A stretch of 64,000 nt of DNA from Sulfurimonas sp. SAG-AH-194-C21 (lineage in GTDB: Bacteria > Campylobacterota > Campylobacteria > Campylobacterales > Sulfurimonadaceae). Position 1 is the stretch's first letter. Every line of letters begins with the position of its first letter. Location: NCBI RefSeq assembly GCF_029215985.1, contig NZ_JAEMVC010000005.1, positions 1 to 64,000 of the forward strand. The letters run 5' to 3'. This document shows positions 56,339-64,000 of this stretch, in pieces. The notes under the pieces are model-generated. The model was not told the DNA's origin. It did not search any database and saw only the letters and a list, made by a program, of their open reading frames with translations. The position numbers and the translations under genes were made by a program.

Positions 56339-58154
56339 ATGAATATAAAAGATAAAAATACGAAAGAACTAGAAGTTGTCTGTCAAGATATTAGAAATGA
56401 GATACTCAGAGTCGTAAGTAAAAATGGTGGACACCTAAGTTCAACATTAGGTGCGACAGAACTAATAGTAGCGATGCATAAAGTGTTTGATATTAAAAAA
56501 GACCCCTTTATTTTTGATGTGAGTCATCAGTCTTATGCACATAAACTTTTAACAGATAGATGGGATGAATTTGATTCTCTGCGTGAATTTAACGGTATGT
56601 GTGGTTACACTAAACCAAGTGAAAGTGATGCTGATTATTTTGTTGCAGGGCATAGTTCTACTTCTATCTCTTTAGGTGTTGGTGCGGCAAAGGCAATCGC
56701 CATTAAAGGTGAGCAAGAGAGTCGTATCCCAGTTGTAATGATTGGTGATGGTTCTATGACAGCGGGTATGGTATATGAAGCACTAAATGAACTTGGCGAT
56801 AGAAAGTACCCTATGGTAATTATTTTAAATGATAACGAAATGAGTATTGCTAAACCTATTGGGGCAATTAGTCGAATGTTAAGTTCGGCTATGGCTTCAC
56901 CTTTTTACCAACGTTTTAAAAAAACAACAGAGAGTTTTGTTGATAACTTTGGCGAGGGTGCTCATTATATTGCTAAACGCATGGAAGAGTCTCTTAAACT
57001 TATCACTCCGGGGCTTATGTTTGAAGAGATGGGTATTAACTATATTGGTCCAGTTGATGGGCATAATATAGAACAACTCATAGACATTTTAGAAACTGCA
57101 AAAAAGATGGGACTACCAGTAATTGTACATGCTCAAACTCTTAAAGGTAAGGGGTATGCTATTGCAGAAGGTAAAGAAGAAAAATGGCATGGCGTTGGTC
57201 CTTTTGATTTAGATAGTGGGTCTAGTTCTAAAAAAAAGTACAAGTAAAAGTGCTACACAAATTTACACGGAAGCACTTCTAAAACTTTGTGAGACAAATG
57301 ATTTGATAGTAGGGGCAACTGCTGCTATGCCAACAGGAACAGGGTTAACAGCACTGCTTGAAAAGTATCCAAATAGATTTTGGGATGTAGCGATAGCAGA
57401 ACAACATGCTGTAACTTCAATGAGTGCTTTAGCAAAAGAAGGGTTTAAACCTTTTTGTACAATTTACTCTACTTTTTTACAACGTGGTTTTGATCAGGTT
57501 ATACATGATACTTGTCTTATGGATTTACCCGTTGTTTTTGCACTTGACCGTGCTGGAATAGTTGGTGAAGATGGAGAGACTCATCAGGGTGCGTTTGACA
57601 TAAGTTTTCTCAGAGCTATCCCTAACATGACCCTTTTTGCTCCTCGTGATGAAAAAAGTTTCCATCATGCAATGGAGTTTGCTTCTACTTATGAGCACCC
57701 ATGTTCACTACGTTACCCTCGTGGTTCTTTTAAAGAAACACCTCTAGTTGAGTCAACACCATATGTTTTAGCAAAGTCTCAACTACTGCAATCAAGTGAG
57801 AGTGATATCCTACTTATAGGTTATGGTCAAGGAGTAGGTCGCGCTTATGAGACAGCACAACTTCTTGATGAAAAGGTGAGTATTTTAGACTTGTGTTTTG
57901 TAAAACCTCTTGATGAAGAGATGCTTAGAGATATGGCAAAGAAGCATAAAAAATGGTTTATCTTTTCTGATAGTGCTAAAATGGGTGGTGTCGGTTCTGC
58001 TATTTTAGAGTTTTTAGCAAAAGATAAAATTTTACATGTAGAGTTAACTAGTTTTGAGTATGAAGATAATTTTATAACACATGGAAATACTTTACTCATA
58101 GAAGAGTCATTAGGAATTCTTCCTTCACAGCTCGTTTTAAAAATAAAAGGCTAA
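56339..58154 (+). CDS. dxs: 1-deoxy-D-xylulose-5-phosphate synthase, frame broken at an A8 run
   Basis: First enzyme of the MEP isoprenoid pathway (pyruvate + glyceraldehyde-3-phosphate, TPP). The frame runs 56339-57247 (302 codons: HKLLTDRWD, VIGDGSMTAGMVYEA TPP motif, KGKGYA) and resumes as 57216-58154 in another frame (SKSATQIYTEALL, AAMPTGTGL, DVAIAEQHAVT, FALDRAGIVGEDG, RYPRG). Together they form a full DXS; with seven rather than eight As at 57230-57237 the product would be 604 residues, the usual length. All key motifs are intact on both sides. So either the sequence has one A too many, or transcriptional or ribosomal slippage restores the frame, or the gene is a fresh pseudogene. An essential role argues against true loss. 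Confidence 0.9.
57230..57237 (+). other. A8 slippery tract inside dxs
   Basis: Eight As in the context TTCTAAAAAAAAGTACAAG. Reading in the upstream frame meets TAA at 57245-57247. Removing one A (or reading one nucleotide further) joins the two dxs frames at a linker between the TPP and transketolase domains. Runs of eight or more As are known sites of RNA polymerase slippage and of sequencing error. Confidence 0.7.
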
Positions 58155-58236
58155 TACTATAGTAAATTACTATGGTTACTTGACTTTAAAACTATAACTT
58201 ACTATTATTACGAAAATTTAATAATGAAGGTAGGTT

Positions 58237-58671
58237 ATGAATAATAAGTCTTGTCCAATTTCTCTTATATCTGTTGATTCTAATGTCGCAAGGATTAATG
58301 CATTTTTTACAGGGATGTTAGTTATCACTTACTTTCTTACACTTCAAACCCCAATTTTATATTTTCTAGTGCTTGACTTCTCTACGAAGCTTTTTTTAAA
58401 AAAAGAGTATAGTTTTCTTTTTATACTCTCATCTGCTACAAAAGATATTTTGAAGTTTCCATCTGTAAAAGTTGATGCTGCTCCAAAAAGATTAGCAAAT
58501 TATTTTGGACTTTTATTTGCAATTCTTATCACAATTGCTACACTTTTAGAATTTTCTACATTTATGTATGCACTCTTAATAATCCTTTTCTTATGTATCT
58601 TTTTAGAGGTTGTTTTTAACTACTGTTTAGGGTGTGAGGTTTACCATCTTTATAAAAGATTTTTGAGCTAA
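58237..58671 (+). CDS. DUF4395 membrane protein
   Basis: 144 residues, four membrane helices (about 22-45, 46-70, 88-108 and 110-132). N-terminal CPISLISVDSNVARINAF with the conserved Cys-Pro and the Arg of the family, and LGCEVY near the C-terminus. DUF4395 proteins have no proven function; some are next to thiol or sulfur genes. Starts after AGGTAGGT; 2 bp before the Rrf2 regulator, so likely regulated by it or co-transcribed. Confidence 0.75.
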   Translation: MNNKSCPISLISVDSNVARINAFFTGMLVITYFLTLQTPILYFLVLDFSTKLFLKKEYSFLFILSSATKDILKFPSVKVDAAPKRLANYFGLLFAILITIATLLEFSTFMYALLIILFLCIFLEVVFNYCLGCEVYHLYKRFLS

Positions 58672-58673
58672 AT

Positions 58674-59078
58674 ATGGTTAGTATCTCTACTAAGGGTATT
58701 TATGGAGTAGCAGCTATGCATGCTCTTTATAAGTCTCCAAATGCAAAACTTATGCAGATAAAAGAGATTGCAGCAATGACTCAAATCTCACACGGTTACT
58801 TAGAACAGATTCTATCAAGTCTGAAAAAAAGTTCTTTAGTTGTGAGTATTCGAGGGGTTAATGGCGGTTATAAACTAGCACATGATGCACATGAAATACT
58901 TGTTTTAGATATAGTTGAAGCATTAGAAGGAAAACTATTTGTTCCAAGTGAGAATGTAGGGGCAAGTGTAGTCTTAGACTCTTTTTGGGCTGATATGCAA
59001 GAACAAACTCGTAAGGTCTTTAGTGTGAAACTCTGTGATTTAGATAAGTCGTATCAGACTTTCTTTTATGAGATTTAA
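58674..59078 (+). CDS. Rrf2-family transcriptional regulator
   Basis: 134 residues. Winged helix (about 5-60) starts ISTKGIYGVAAMHAL and includes ISHGYLEQILSSLKKSSLV, followed by the family-typical RGVNGGYKLA. The three spaced cysteines of iron-sulfur IscR/NsrR (about residues 90-105) are absent; only one Cys (near residue 122) is seen. So it probably senses something other than a cluster, as CymR does. Its last 4 bp overlap convergent pgeF. DNA target not visible. Confidence 0.88.
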   Translation: MVSISTKGIYGVAAMHALYKSPNAKLMQIKEIAAMTQISHGYLEQILSSLKKSSLVVSIRGVNGGYKLAHDAHEILVLDIVEALEGKLFVPSENVGASVVLDSFWADMQEQTRKVFSVKLCDLDKSYQTFFYEI

Positions 59079-59800
59079 CTAAGCATAAGCAGACCGCAAA
59101 ACCTACCTGTTTGACCCTCTGCTCTGTATGAAAAAAACTCTTTTGTATTACATGATGTACATAAGGAGGAAAACTCTATATTTTCTTCTTTAACACCATT
59201 TTGTACAAGTTGTTTATGCAGTATTTGAAAGATGTTTAAAAAGTAAGAGTTCTCTTTTTTACTTATTGCAAAGTTAAGTTCTAAACTTTTAGCCTGCTCA
59301 TAAACTTCACTACCAACTTTATAACAACACTCTTTAATACTAGGTCCAATACTTACATAAACATCGTCTATATTTGAATCAAAATCATCTTTAAAACTAT
59401 CAAGTGTAGCTTTAACTATATTTTTAAATGAACCTGCTCGACCAGCATGAACAACAGCGATTACTTCCTTTTTTACATCATAAAAGAGGAGGGGTGCACA
59501 GTCTGCTACCATAACCATAAGAGGGATATTTTTTTTGTCAGTTATAAGTGCATCACAAGTTAGTGGAGTATAAAAATTATCCCTCGTTTTTACGATTTTT
59601 ACTTCTGTTTTGTGAACTTGTTTCATGTGAACTAGACTATCAAGCTTATAAGATAAAAGTTTTGCTAGTTTTTTATGGTTTTGAATGACTTTTATTTTAT
59701 TGTCATTGACATGAAAGGCGATGTTTCCATTATCCTTAGTTGTAAAACCCTGTGTCAAGTTGGGAAATTGATTTAATAAGTTACTTTGAATAATTTTCAT
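59075..59800 (-). CDS. pgeF: Peptidoglycan editing factor PgeF (YfiH/laccase-domain family)
   Basis: 241 residues. LVHMKQVHKTEV, MVADCAPLLFYD, VVHAGRAGSF (zinc/copper-binding His and Asp-Cys), and SIGPSIKECCYKVG are motifs of the DUF152 family, now called PgeF, which removes L-Ser-containing muropeptide precursors in E. coli; older names are laccase or polyphenol oxidase. Start ATG 59800 has no ribosome-binding site and lies on the predicted TATAAT, so the mRNA may be leaderless. Confidence 0.88.
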   Translation of the reverse strand: MKIIQSNLLNQFPNLTQGFTTKDNGNIAFHVNDNKIKVIQNHKKLAKLLSYKLDSLVHMKQVHKTEVKIVKTRDNFYTPLTCDALITDKKNIPLMVMVADCAPLLFYDVKKEVIAVVHAGRAGSFKNIVKATLDSFKDDFDSNIDDVYVSIGPSIKECCYKVGSEVYEQAKSLELNFAISKKENSYFLNIFQILHKQLVQNGVKEENIEFSSLCTSCNTKEFFSYRAEGQTGRFCGLLMLS

Positions 59801-59812
59801 ATAATCATTATA
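59800..59812. promoter_or_regulatory. Palindromic -10 element shared by pgeF and ovoA
   Basis: TATAATCATTATA is a perfect palindrome holding TATAAT on both strands (plus 59800-59805, minus 59807-59812). The plus box is 28 bp before the ovoA start (TTG 59833); the minus box is 6 bp before the pgeF start. Symmetric -10 sequences are known to fire in both directions. Function is inferred. Confidence 0.5.
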
Positions 59813-59832
59813 TCAAACTAAAAGGTAGATTA

Positions 59833-61935
59833 TTGAGTAAACTAAGTAAATACACTGTTTCACTTGATGGTGAAAATGTGCTTGCAAAGCGCTTAGAGAT
59901 AAAAGAGTATTTTAACAATACTAATGATTTATTTGAGAAAGTTTTTGAAGTTTTAAAAGATGATAGTGTATTTTATAAAAAGTCAGAAATAACTCGCCAC
60001 CCAATGATATTTTACTTCGGTCATACTGCTACATTTTTTATAAATAAGCTTATGAGTATGAAGATTATAACTGAGCGGATAAACGCAGAGTATGAATCTG
60101 TTTTTGCTGTTGGTGTGGATGAGATGGCTTGGGATGAGATGGATGGTAGTAAATATAACTGGCCATCAGTTAAGGAAGTTCGAGCTTATAGAAAAAGGGT
60201 AAACACTCTTGTAAATGAACTCATAGAGGATTTACCTTTAACACTTCCAATCACAAAAGAGTCTCCTATGTGGGTTGTCCTTATGGGAATTGAGCATGAG
60301 AGAATTCATCTAGAGACTTCTTTAGTACTGCACCGTCAAATGCCAATAGAGTTAGTTAAAGATGTAGAAGAGTTTAAAGCATGTACTCATAGCGGACTCG
60401 CACCAGAAAATGAGATGATGGATATAAATGCAGTAGATATTCGACTTGGAGTTGATAACTCACATCCTGTATACAGTTGGGATAATGAATATGGTGTTTA
60501 TAATGAGTGTGTAGCGAGTTTTAAGGCTGCTAAATACCTTGTCAGTAATGGTGAATACCTCGCTTTTGTAAAAGATGGTGGGTATGAGAATGAAGAGTTT
60601 TGGGATGATGAAGGTAAAGAGTTTTTAAAAAATACTAAAGCTTTTCATCCATCATTTTGGGTAAAAGAGAATGATACTTATAAGTACAGAACACTTTCTA
60701 ATATCATAGATATGCCACAAGACTGGCCAGTGGATGTCAATGCACTTGAAGCAGAGGCATTTTGTCGTTATAAAAGCCAAAAAGATGGCATTACATACCT
60801 CTTACCAAGTGAAGCAGAATATAGAGCTATTTATGAACAAGCAGGGTTAAAAGATATACCTGTATTTCATGAGAGTAGGGCAAATCTTGATTTCTATCAT
60901 TTTGCATCATCATGTCCTGTAAATGAATTTAATTTTAACGGAATTTATGATGTAGTTGGTAATGTATGGCAGTGGAGTCGTACACCTATGAGAGCGTTTG
61001 AAGGATTTAAAGTTCATGAGGCATATGATGACTTTTCAGTACCAACATTTGATGAGAAACATGCTCTAATACTCGGTTCATCATGGGCAAGTAGTGGTAA
61101 TCTTATCACAAAACATTCGCGTTATGCATTTAGAAAACACTTTTATCAAAACGCAGGTTTTAGATATGTAATAAGTCAAAAAAAGGAAGAAGAATTGTCA
61201 GATGATATATATGAAAGTGATGAGTTAGTTTCACAATACTGTGAGTTTCAATATGGAGCTTCGCATTTTGGAGTAGAGAATTTTGCACAAAGTACAGCAA
61301 GAGTTGCAAGTGCATTTGCAGTTAATAATAAAAAAGCACTTGATTTAGGTTGTGCAACTGGACGAGCAACATATGAGTTAGCTCGTGAGTTTGACACGGT
61401 TGAGGGAATAGACTTCTCAGTGCGTTTTGTTCAAGCTGGAGCGAAACTAAAAGAAGATGGTTATCTCGCGTTTAGCACTAAAGAAGAGGGTGAAATAGCT
61501 GTACAAAAAAAGATTACTATCGAAGAGTTAGGATATGAAAAACTCAAAGAAAAAGTCTCTTTTTGGCAGGGTGATGCTTGTAACTTAAAGCCAAACTTTA
61601 CGGGATACGACTTAGTAATGGCAACTAATCTGATAGACAGGCTTTATAATCCTAGACTATTTTTAGACACAATTGATGAGAGACTAAACGAAGATGGTAT
61701 ATTAGTTATCACTTCTCCATACACTTGGCAAGAAAGTTCTACTGCAAAAGAGTTTTGGCTTGGTGGTTTTACTAACGAGAAGGGTGAAGAGGTAAAAACA
61801 ATTGATTCACTTACTACTATTTTAGGTGAAAAATTTGAGCTTATTCATACTCAAGATTTAGAGTTTGTTATCAAAGAGACTGCTAGAAAGTATCAGCATA
61901 CTATCTCTGAAGTTAGTGTTTGGAAGAAAAAGTAA
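59833..61935 (+). CDS. ovoA: 5-histidylcysteine sulfoxide synthase OvoA (ovothiol synthesis), fused to methyltransferase
   Basis: 700 residues. Iron-dependent enzyme that joins cysteine to histidine C5 with O2, first step to ovothiol. DinB-like N-terminal domain with H155-x3-H159-x-E161 (EHERIHLE), the EgtB/OvoA iron site; FGE-sulfatase domain (about 200-450, YDVVGNVWQWSRTP, SRYAFRKHF, GFRYV); C-terminal SAM methyltransferase (about 480-700, DLGCATGRA) for the N-methylation step. Full three-domain OvoA, so it can make the methylated product. Start TTG 59833, AAAGGTAG upstream. Overlaps the C-S lyase gene by one base. Confidence 0.9.
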   Translation: MSKLSKYTVSLDGENVLAKRLEIKEYFNNTNDLFEKVFEVLKDDSVFYKKSEITRHPMIFYFGHTATFFINKLMSMKIITERINAEYESVFAVGVDEMAWDEMDGSKYNWPSVKEVRAYRKRVNTLVNELIEDLPLTLPITKESPMWVVLMGIEHERIHLETSLVLHRQMPIELVKDVEEFKACTHSGLAPENEMMDINAVDIRLGVDNSHPVYSWDNEYGVYNECVASFKAAKYLVSNGEYLAFVKDGGYENEEFWDDEGKEFLKNTKAFHPSFWVKENDTYKYRTLSNIIDMPQDWPVDVNALEAEAFCRYKSQKDGITYLLPSEAEYRAIYEQAGLKDIPVFHESRANLDFYHFASSCPVNEFNFNGIYDVVGNVWQWSRTPMRAFEGFKVHEAYDDFSVPTFDEKHALILGSSWASSGNLITKHSRYAFRKHFYQNAGFRYVISQKKEEELSDDIYESDELVSQYCEFQYGASHFGVENFAQSTARVASAFAVNNKKALDLGCATGRATYELAREFDTVEGIDFSVRFVQAGAKLKEDGYLAFSTKEEGEIAVQKKITIEELGYEKLKEKVSFWQGDACNLKPNFTGYDLVMATNLIDRLYNPRLFLDTIDERLNEDGILVITSPYTWQESSTAKEFWLGGFTNEKGEEVKTIDSLTTILGEKFELIHTQDLEFVIKETARKYQHTISEVSVWKKK

Positions 61936-63110
61936 TGGCTTATGACTTCTCTCGTAGTGCTTGTAGAAAAGATACAAATGCAGAGAAGTATACTCTAAGA
62001 AAAGAGCTTTTTGGTACAGAGGATGTGCAACCCGTTTGGGTGGCAGATATGGATATAGATACTCCTGATTTTGTATTAAACGCAGTGAAAGAACGACTAG
62101 AACATCCGATAGTGGGATATGAAGAAGTACCAACTAGTGCTTTTAATGCACAACGTGCTTGGATGAAGAAAGAGCATGGATTTGAATTTGAACTAGAAGA
62201 TATGTTTTACTCTCATTCTGTAGTGGCTTCTATGTGTGTGGCTATTGAAGCTTTTAGTAAAGAGGGTGAAGGTGTGATAGTACAAACTCCTGTTTATTCT
62301 CCTTTTTTTCATTCTGTACTTGGGTTAAATCGTGAACTGATAAAAAATCCTCTTAAAGTAAATGATGATGGTATTTACAGTTTTGATATAGAAGATTTAA
62401 AATCAAAAATAATACCAAGCACAAAACTTCTTTTACTCTGTTCTCCTCATAATCCTGTCGGACGTGTATGGAAAAAAGAGGAACTTGAGGCTATTTTAGA
62501 AGTTTGTATCGAGTATAATATAGTTGTTTTTGCAGATGAGATACACTCTGACTTAGTATATGTACCAAACAAACATATACCTTTTGCTACTCTTAGTCAA
62601 GAAGCTAAAAAAATTACACTTACAGCCATCGGTGTTGGAAAAACATTTAATATGGCTGGCTTTGCTATGAGTAGCGTAGTCGTTGAAGATGAAGATTTGA
62701 GAAAAAAGTTTAAAGTGGCTTACGATAAAGTACACTTTGCACAAGGTGCAGTACTTTCGCATGTAGCATATGAAGCGGCATATAAAGAGGGAAAAGAGTG
62801 GGTAGAAGAGTTGAGAATTCATCTATATAAAAATTATGAGATGCTTAAAAATGTATGTGAAAAATATCCAAAACTTATAAAAATCACACCTATTGAGGGA
62901 ACATATTTAGCTTGGCTTGATTGTCATGGTTTAGCGCTTCGTGATAAAAAGTTAAGAGAATTTTTTATAGAGGATGCTAAACTTGGACTAAACGCGGGAA
63001 TAAGCTTTGGACGAGAGGGCTCTAGCTACATGCGTTTGAACTTTGCAGTATCAAGTGAAAAAATGTTAGAGATAATTAAGAAGTTAGACAAAGCACTTTC
63101 GCTAAAATAA
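61935..63110 (+). CDS. MalY/PatB-type C-S beta-lyase, probable OvoB
   Basis: 391 residues from ATG 61935 (GGAAG 8 bases upstream; the stop of ovoA shares its A). Fold-type I PLP enzyme with VWVADMDIDTPDFV, YGxxxx-type SHSVVAS, CSPHNPVGRVW, ADEIHSDLVY and the PLP lysine in GVGKTFNMAG. The MalY/PatB family cleaves C-S bonds of cysteine conjugates, and OvoB is the lyase that cleaves the OvoA sulfoxide product. Its overlap with ovoA makes this the best assignment; without that context it would be only cystathionine-lyase-like. Confidence 0.8.
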   Translation: MAYDFSRSACRKDTNAEKYTLRKELFGTEDVQPVWVADMDIDTPDFVLNAVKERLEHPIVGYEEVPTSAFNAQRAWMKKEHGFEFELEDMFYSHSVVASMCVAIEAFSKEGEGVIVQTPVYSPFFHSVLGLNRELIKNPLKVNDDGIYSFDIEDLKSKIIPSTKLLLLCSPHNPVGRVWKKEELEAILEVCIEYNIVVFADEIHSDLVYVPNKHIPFATLSQEAKKITLTAIGVGKTFNMAGFAMSSVVVEDEDLRKKFKVAYDKVHFAQGAVLSHVAYEAAYKEGKEWVEELRIHLYKNYEMLKNVCEKYPKLIKITPIEGTYLAWLDCHGLALRDKKLREFFIEDAKLGLNAGISFGREGSSYMRLNFAVSSEKMLEIIKKLDKALSLK

Positions 63111-63135
63111 CACTTACAATAATAAGGATACTAAT

Positions 63136-63357
63136 TTGACAAGAATTGACTGGGATGAATACAAAGAACATAAAAAAATGAGTGTAAGAAATGACAACTT
63201 TGAAAAACTTATAGAGTTTATGAAGAGTTACTACAACATGCATAATCCAGATGAACTATTTGAGACATTAAAAAGTGATGATATAGCTGAGATGATGTTA
63301 AGTAAACGCTCTATTACAGACTCATCAAAAATGGAAAAGTTTTTAGAAAGATTTTAG
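63136..63357 (+). CDS. Small acidic protein, unknown function
   Basis: 73 residues, soluble, start TTG 63136 with AAGGA 7 bases upstream. Content is Glu/Lys/Asp-rich helices (KLIEFMKSYYNMHNPDELF); one aspartate-rich middle and several methionines. No family recognised. Sits 25 bp after the C-S lyase and 3 bp before the oxidase-like gene, so part of the same transcript. Confidence 0.6.
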   Translation: MTRIDWDEYKEHKKMSVRNDNFEKLIEFMKSYYNMHNPDELFETLKSDDIAEMMLSKRSITDSSKMEKFLERF

Positions 63358-63360
63358 ATT

Positions 63361-63786
63361 TTGAATGATTTAGAGAGCATAGAAGACTTTATTAAACGCC
63401 ATCATGTGATGAGTTTAGCTACATCAATTCCCTATGAAATAAGTGTCTGTTCTCTCTTTTTTTCCTATGACAAAAAAACAAAAAGTTTTATAGTTGCAAG
63501 TAGTGACGAAACTCTCCATATAAAACATATACTTCAAAACAAAAACATAGCAGGGAATATCTTACTTGAGACAAAAAATGTAGCTGAGATACAAGGTCTA
63601 CAATTTAGAGGAGAGTTTAGTCCTTTAGAAGATAAAGATTTAGAAAAGCACTATTTTCAAGACTTCCCTTATGCAAAAGAAATGTCACCTAAACTCTGGC
63701 AGATAAAAGTAAAACACTTTAAACTGACAGATAATACTTTAGGGTTTGGTAAAAAGATACTCATTGACTTAGAAAAAATTAGTTAA
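63361..63786 (+). CDS. Pyridoxamine 5'-phosphate oxidase-like (flavin split-barrel) protein
   Basis: 141 residues. HHVMSLATSIPYEISVCSLFFSYD, ILQNKNIAGNILLE and FRGEFSPLED are typical for FMN-binding split-barrel proteins of the YhbP/PNPOx group. Likely binds flavin or heme; substrate unknown. Start TTG at 63361. Ends overlap the opposite-strand S1 gene by 8 bp. Confidence 0.7.
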   Translation: MNDLESIEDFIKRHHVMSLATSIPYEISVCSLFFSYDKKTKSFIVASSDETLHIKHILQNKNIAGNILLETKNVAEIQGLQFRGEFSPLEDKDLEKHYFQDFPYAKEMSPKLWQIKVKHFKLTDNTLGFGKKILIDLEKIS

Positions 63787-64000
63787 GACTCAATCCAACT
63801 TTGTCTTTATCTATAGAGACTACTTCAATTTGGGGAAGGTATTGATTAAGTGAAAGCACTTCTAACGGGTGTTTAATTCTTTTGGCACTCATTTTTGAGA
63901 TATGAATCATACCATCGTTTTTAAGCCCAATATCCACAAACGCACCAAAGTCAGTTATGTTACGTACAATTCCTGACACAAAACTACCCTCTTTAAGCAT
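63779..64000 (-). CDS. Tex-like protein, C-terminal S1 domain (partial, N-terminus beyond right edge)
   Basis: 74 residues of a C-terminus, open to base 64000. GSFVSGIVRNITDFGAFVDIGLKNDGMIHIS is an S1 RNA-binding domain; the following KHPLEVL and Q..EVVSIDKDKVGLSLN match the end of Tex/YhgF transcription accessory proteins, in which the S1 domain is last. Alternative is another S1-domain protein such as a polynucleotide phosphorylase relative, but the ending at one S1 favours Tex. Confidence 0.75.
   Translation of the reverse strand: MLKEGSFVSGIVRNITDFGAFVDIGLKNDGMIHISKMSAKRIKHPLEVLSLNQYLPQIEVVSIDKDKVGLSLN

Overview
The window looks like chromosome of a sulfur-oxidising Campylobacterota, most like Sulfurimonas. 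This rests on low GC, compact operons with 1-20 bp overlaps, frequent TTG starts, an HP0268-family gene, PEB4-type foldase and ArsS-like kinase, and gene orders known from Campylobacter and Helicobacter (rpmH-rnpA-yidD-yidC-jag-mnmE; tal/rplY/pth/lptG; lysA-HAD-pheA-hisC-fliF-fliG-fliH-dxs). The genus is inferred from gene content, not from a search. I saw no rRNA, tRNA, CRISPR, IS element or prophage.

Layout. 1-8835: nusA (cut by the left edge) faces an operon of an HP0268-family gene, miaB, a DUF374 acyltransferase, an anchored protein, a Xer-type recombinase and three genes that look like a PilM/PilN/PilO (type IV pilus or DNA-uptake) inner-membrane set; tilS and rimO converge on it. 8884-12708: BaiN-type flavoprotein, a small outer-membrane barrel behind three tandem TATAAT boxes, three small unknowns, thioredoxin and aroK. 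12721-17330: a leftward operon of an anchored protein, a SoxB/5'-nucleotidase-like lipoprotein, an OmpR-type regulator, its kinase and a small coiled-coil protein. 17413-26291: cmoA, nth, a hybrid kinase, a PpiC/PEB4 foldase, a PLP desulfhydrase-like enzyme, a nitroreductase and clpB behind a HAIR-like (HspR) operator.

26351-32123: the rpmH-rnpA-yidD-yidC-jag-mnmE block, ruvX and a DUF1624 membrane protein; rnpA has no ATG, GTG or TTG start. 32158-36611: a FIST-GGDEF-EAL protein, a NYN-like nuclease candidate and ilvC. 36882-40186: an outer-membrane porin, a small periplasmic binding-like protein and a hybrid kinase that look like one sensory unit. 40198-46193: bioD, pyrB, pabB, a six-helix histidine kinase, tal and pilT. 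46249-58154: rplY, pth, lptG, lysA, a HAD phosphatase, pheA, hisC, fliF, fliG, fliH and dxs. The dxs frame is broken by one surplus A in an A8 run. 58237-64000: DUF4395 protein, Rrf2 regulator, pgeF, an ovothiol pair (ovoA plus a C-S lyase), two small genes and the C-terminal end of a Tex-like S1 protein cut by the right edge.

Most of the window is housekeeping. The parts that deserve attention are the dxs slip site, the rnpA start, the PilMNO-like cluster, two possible ligand-sensing operons (12721-17330 and 36882-40186), the ovothiol pair with a palindromic -10 in front of it, and several structured intergenic elements. No intergenic stretch exceeds 300 bases; the longest (36612-36881) holds hairpins only.
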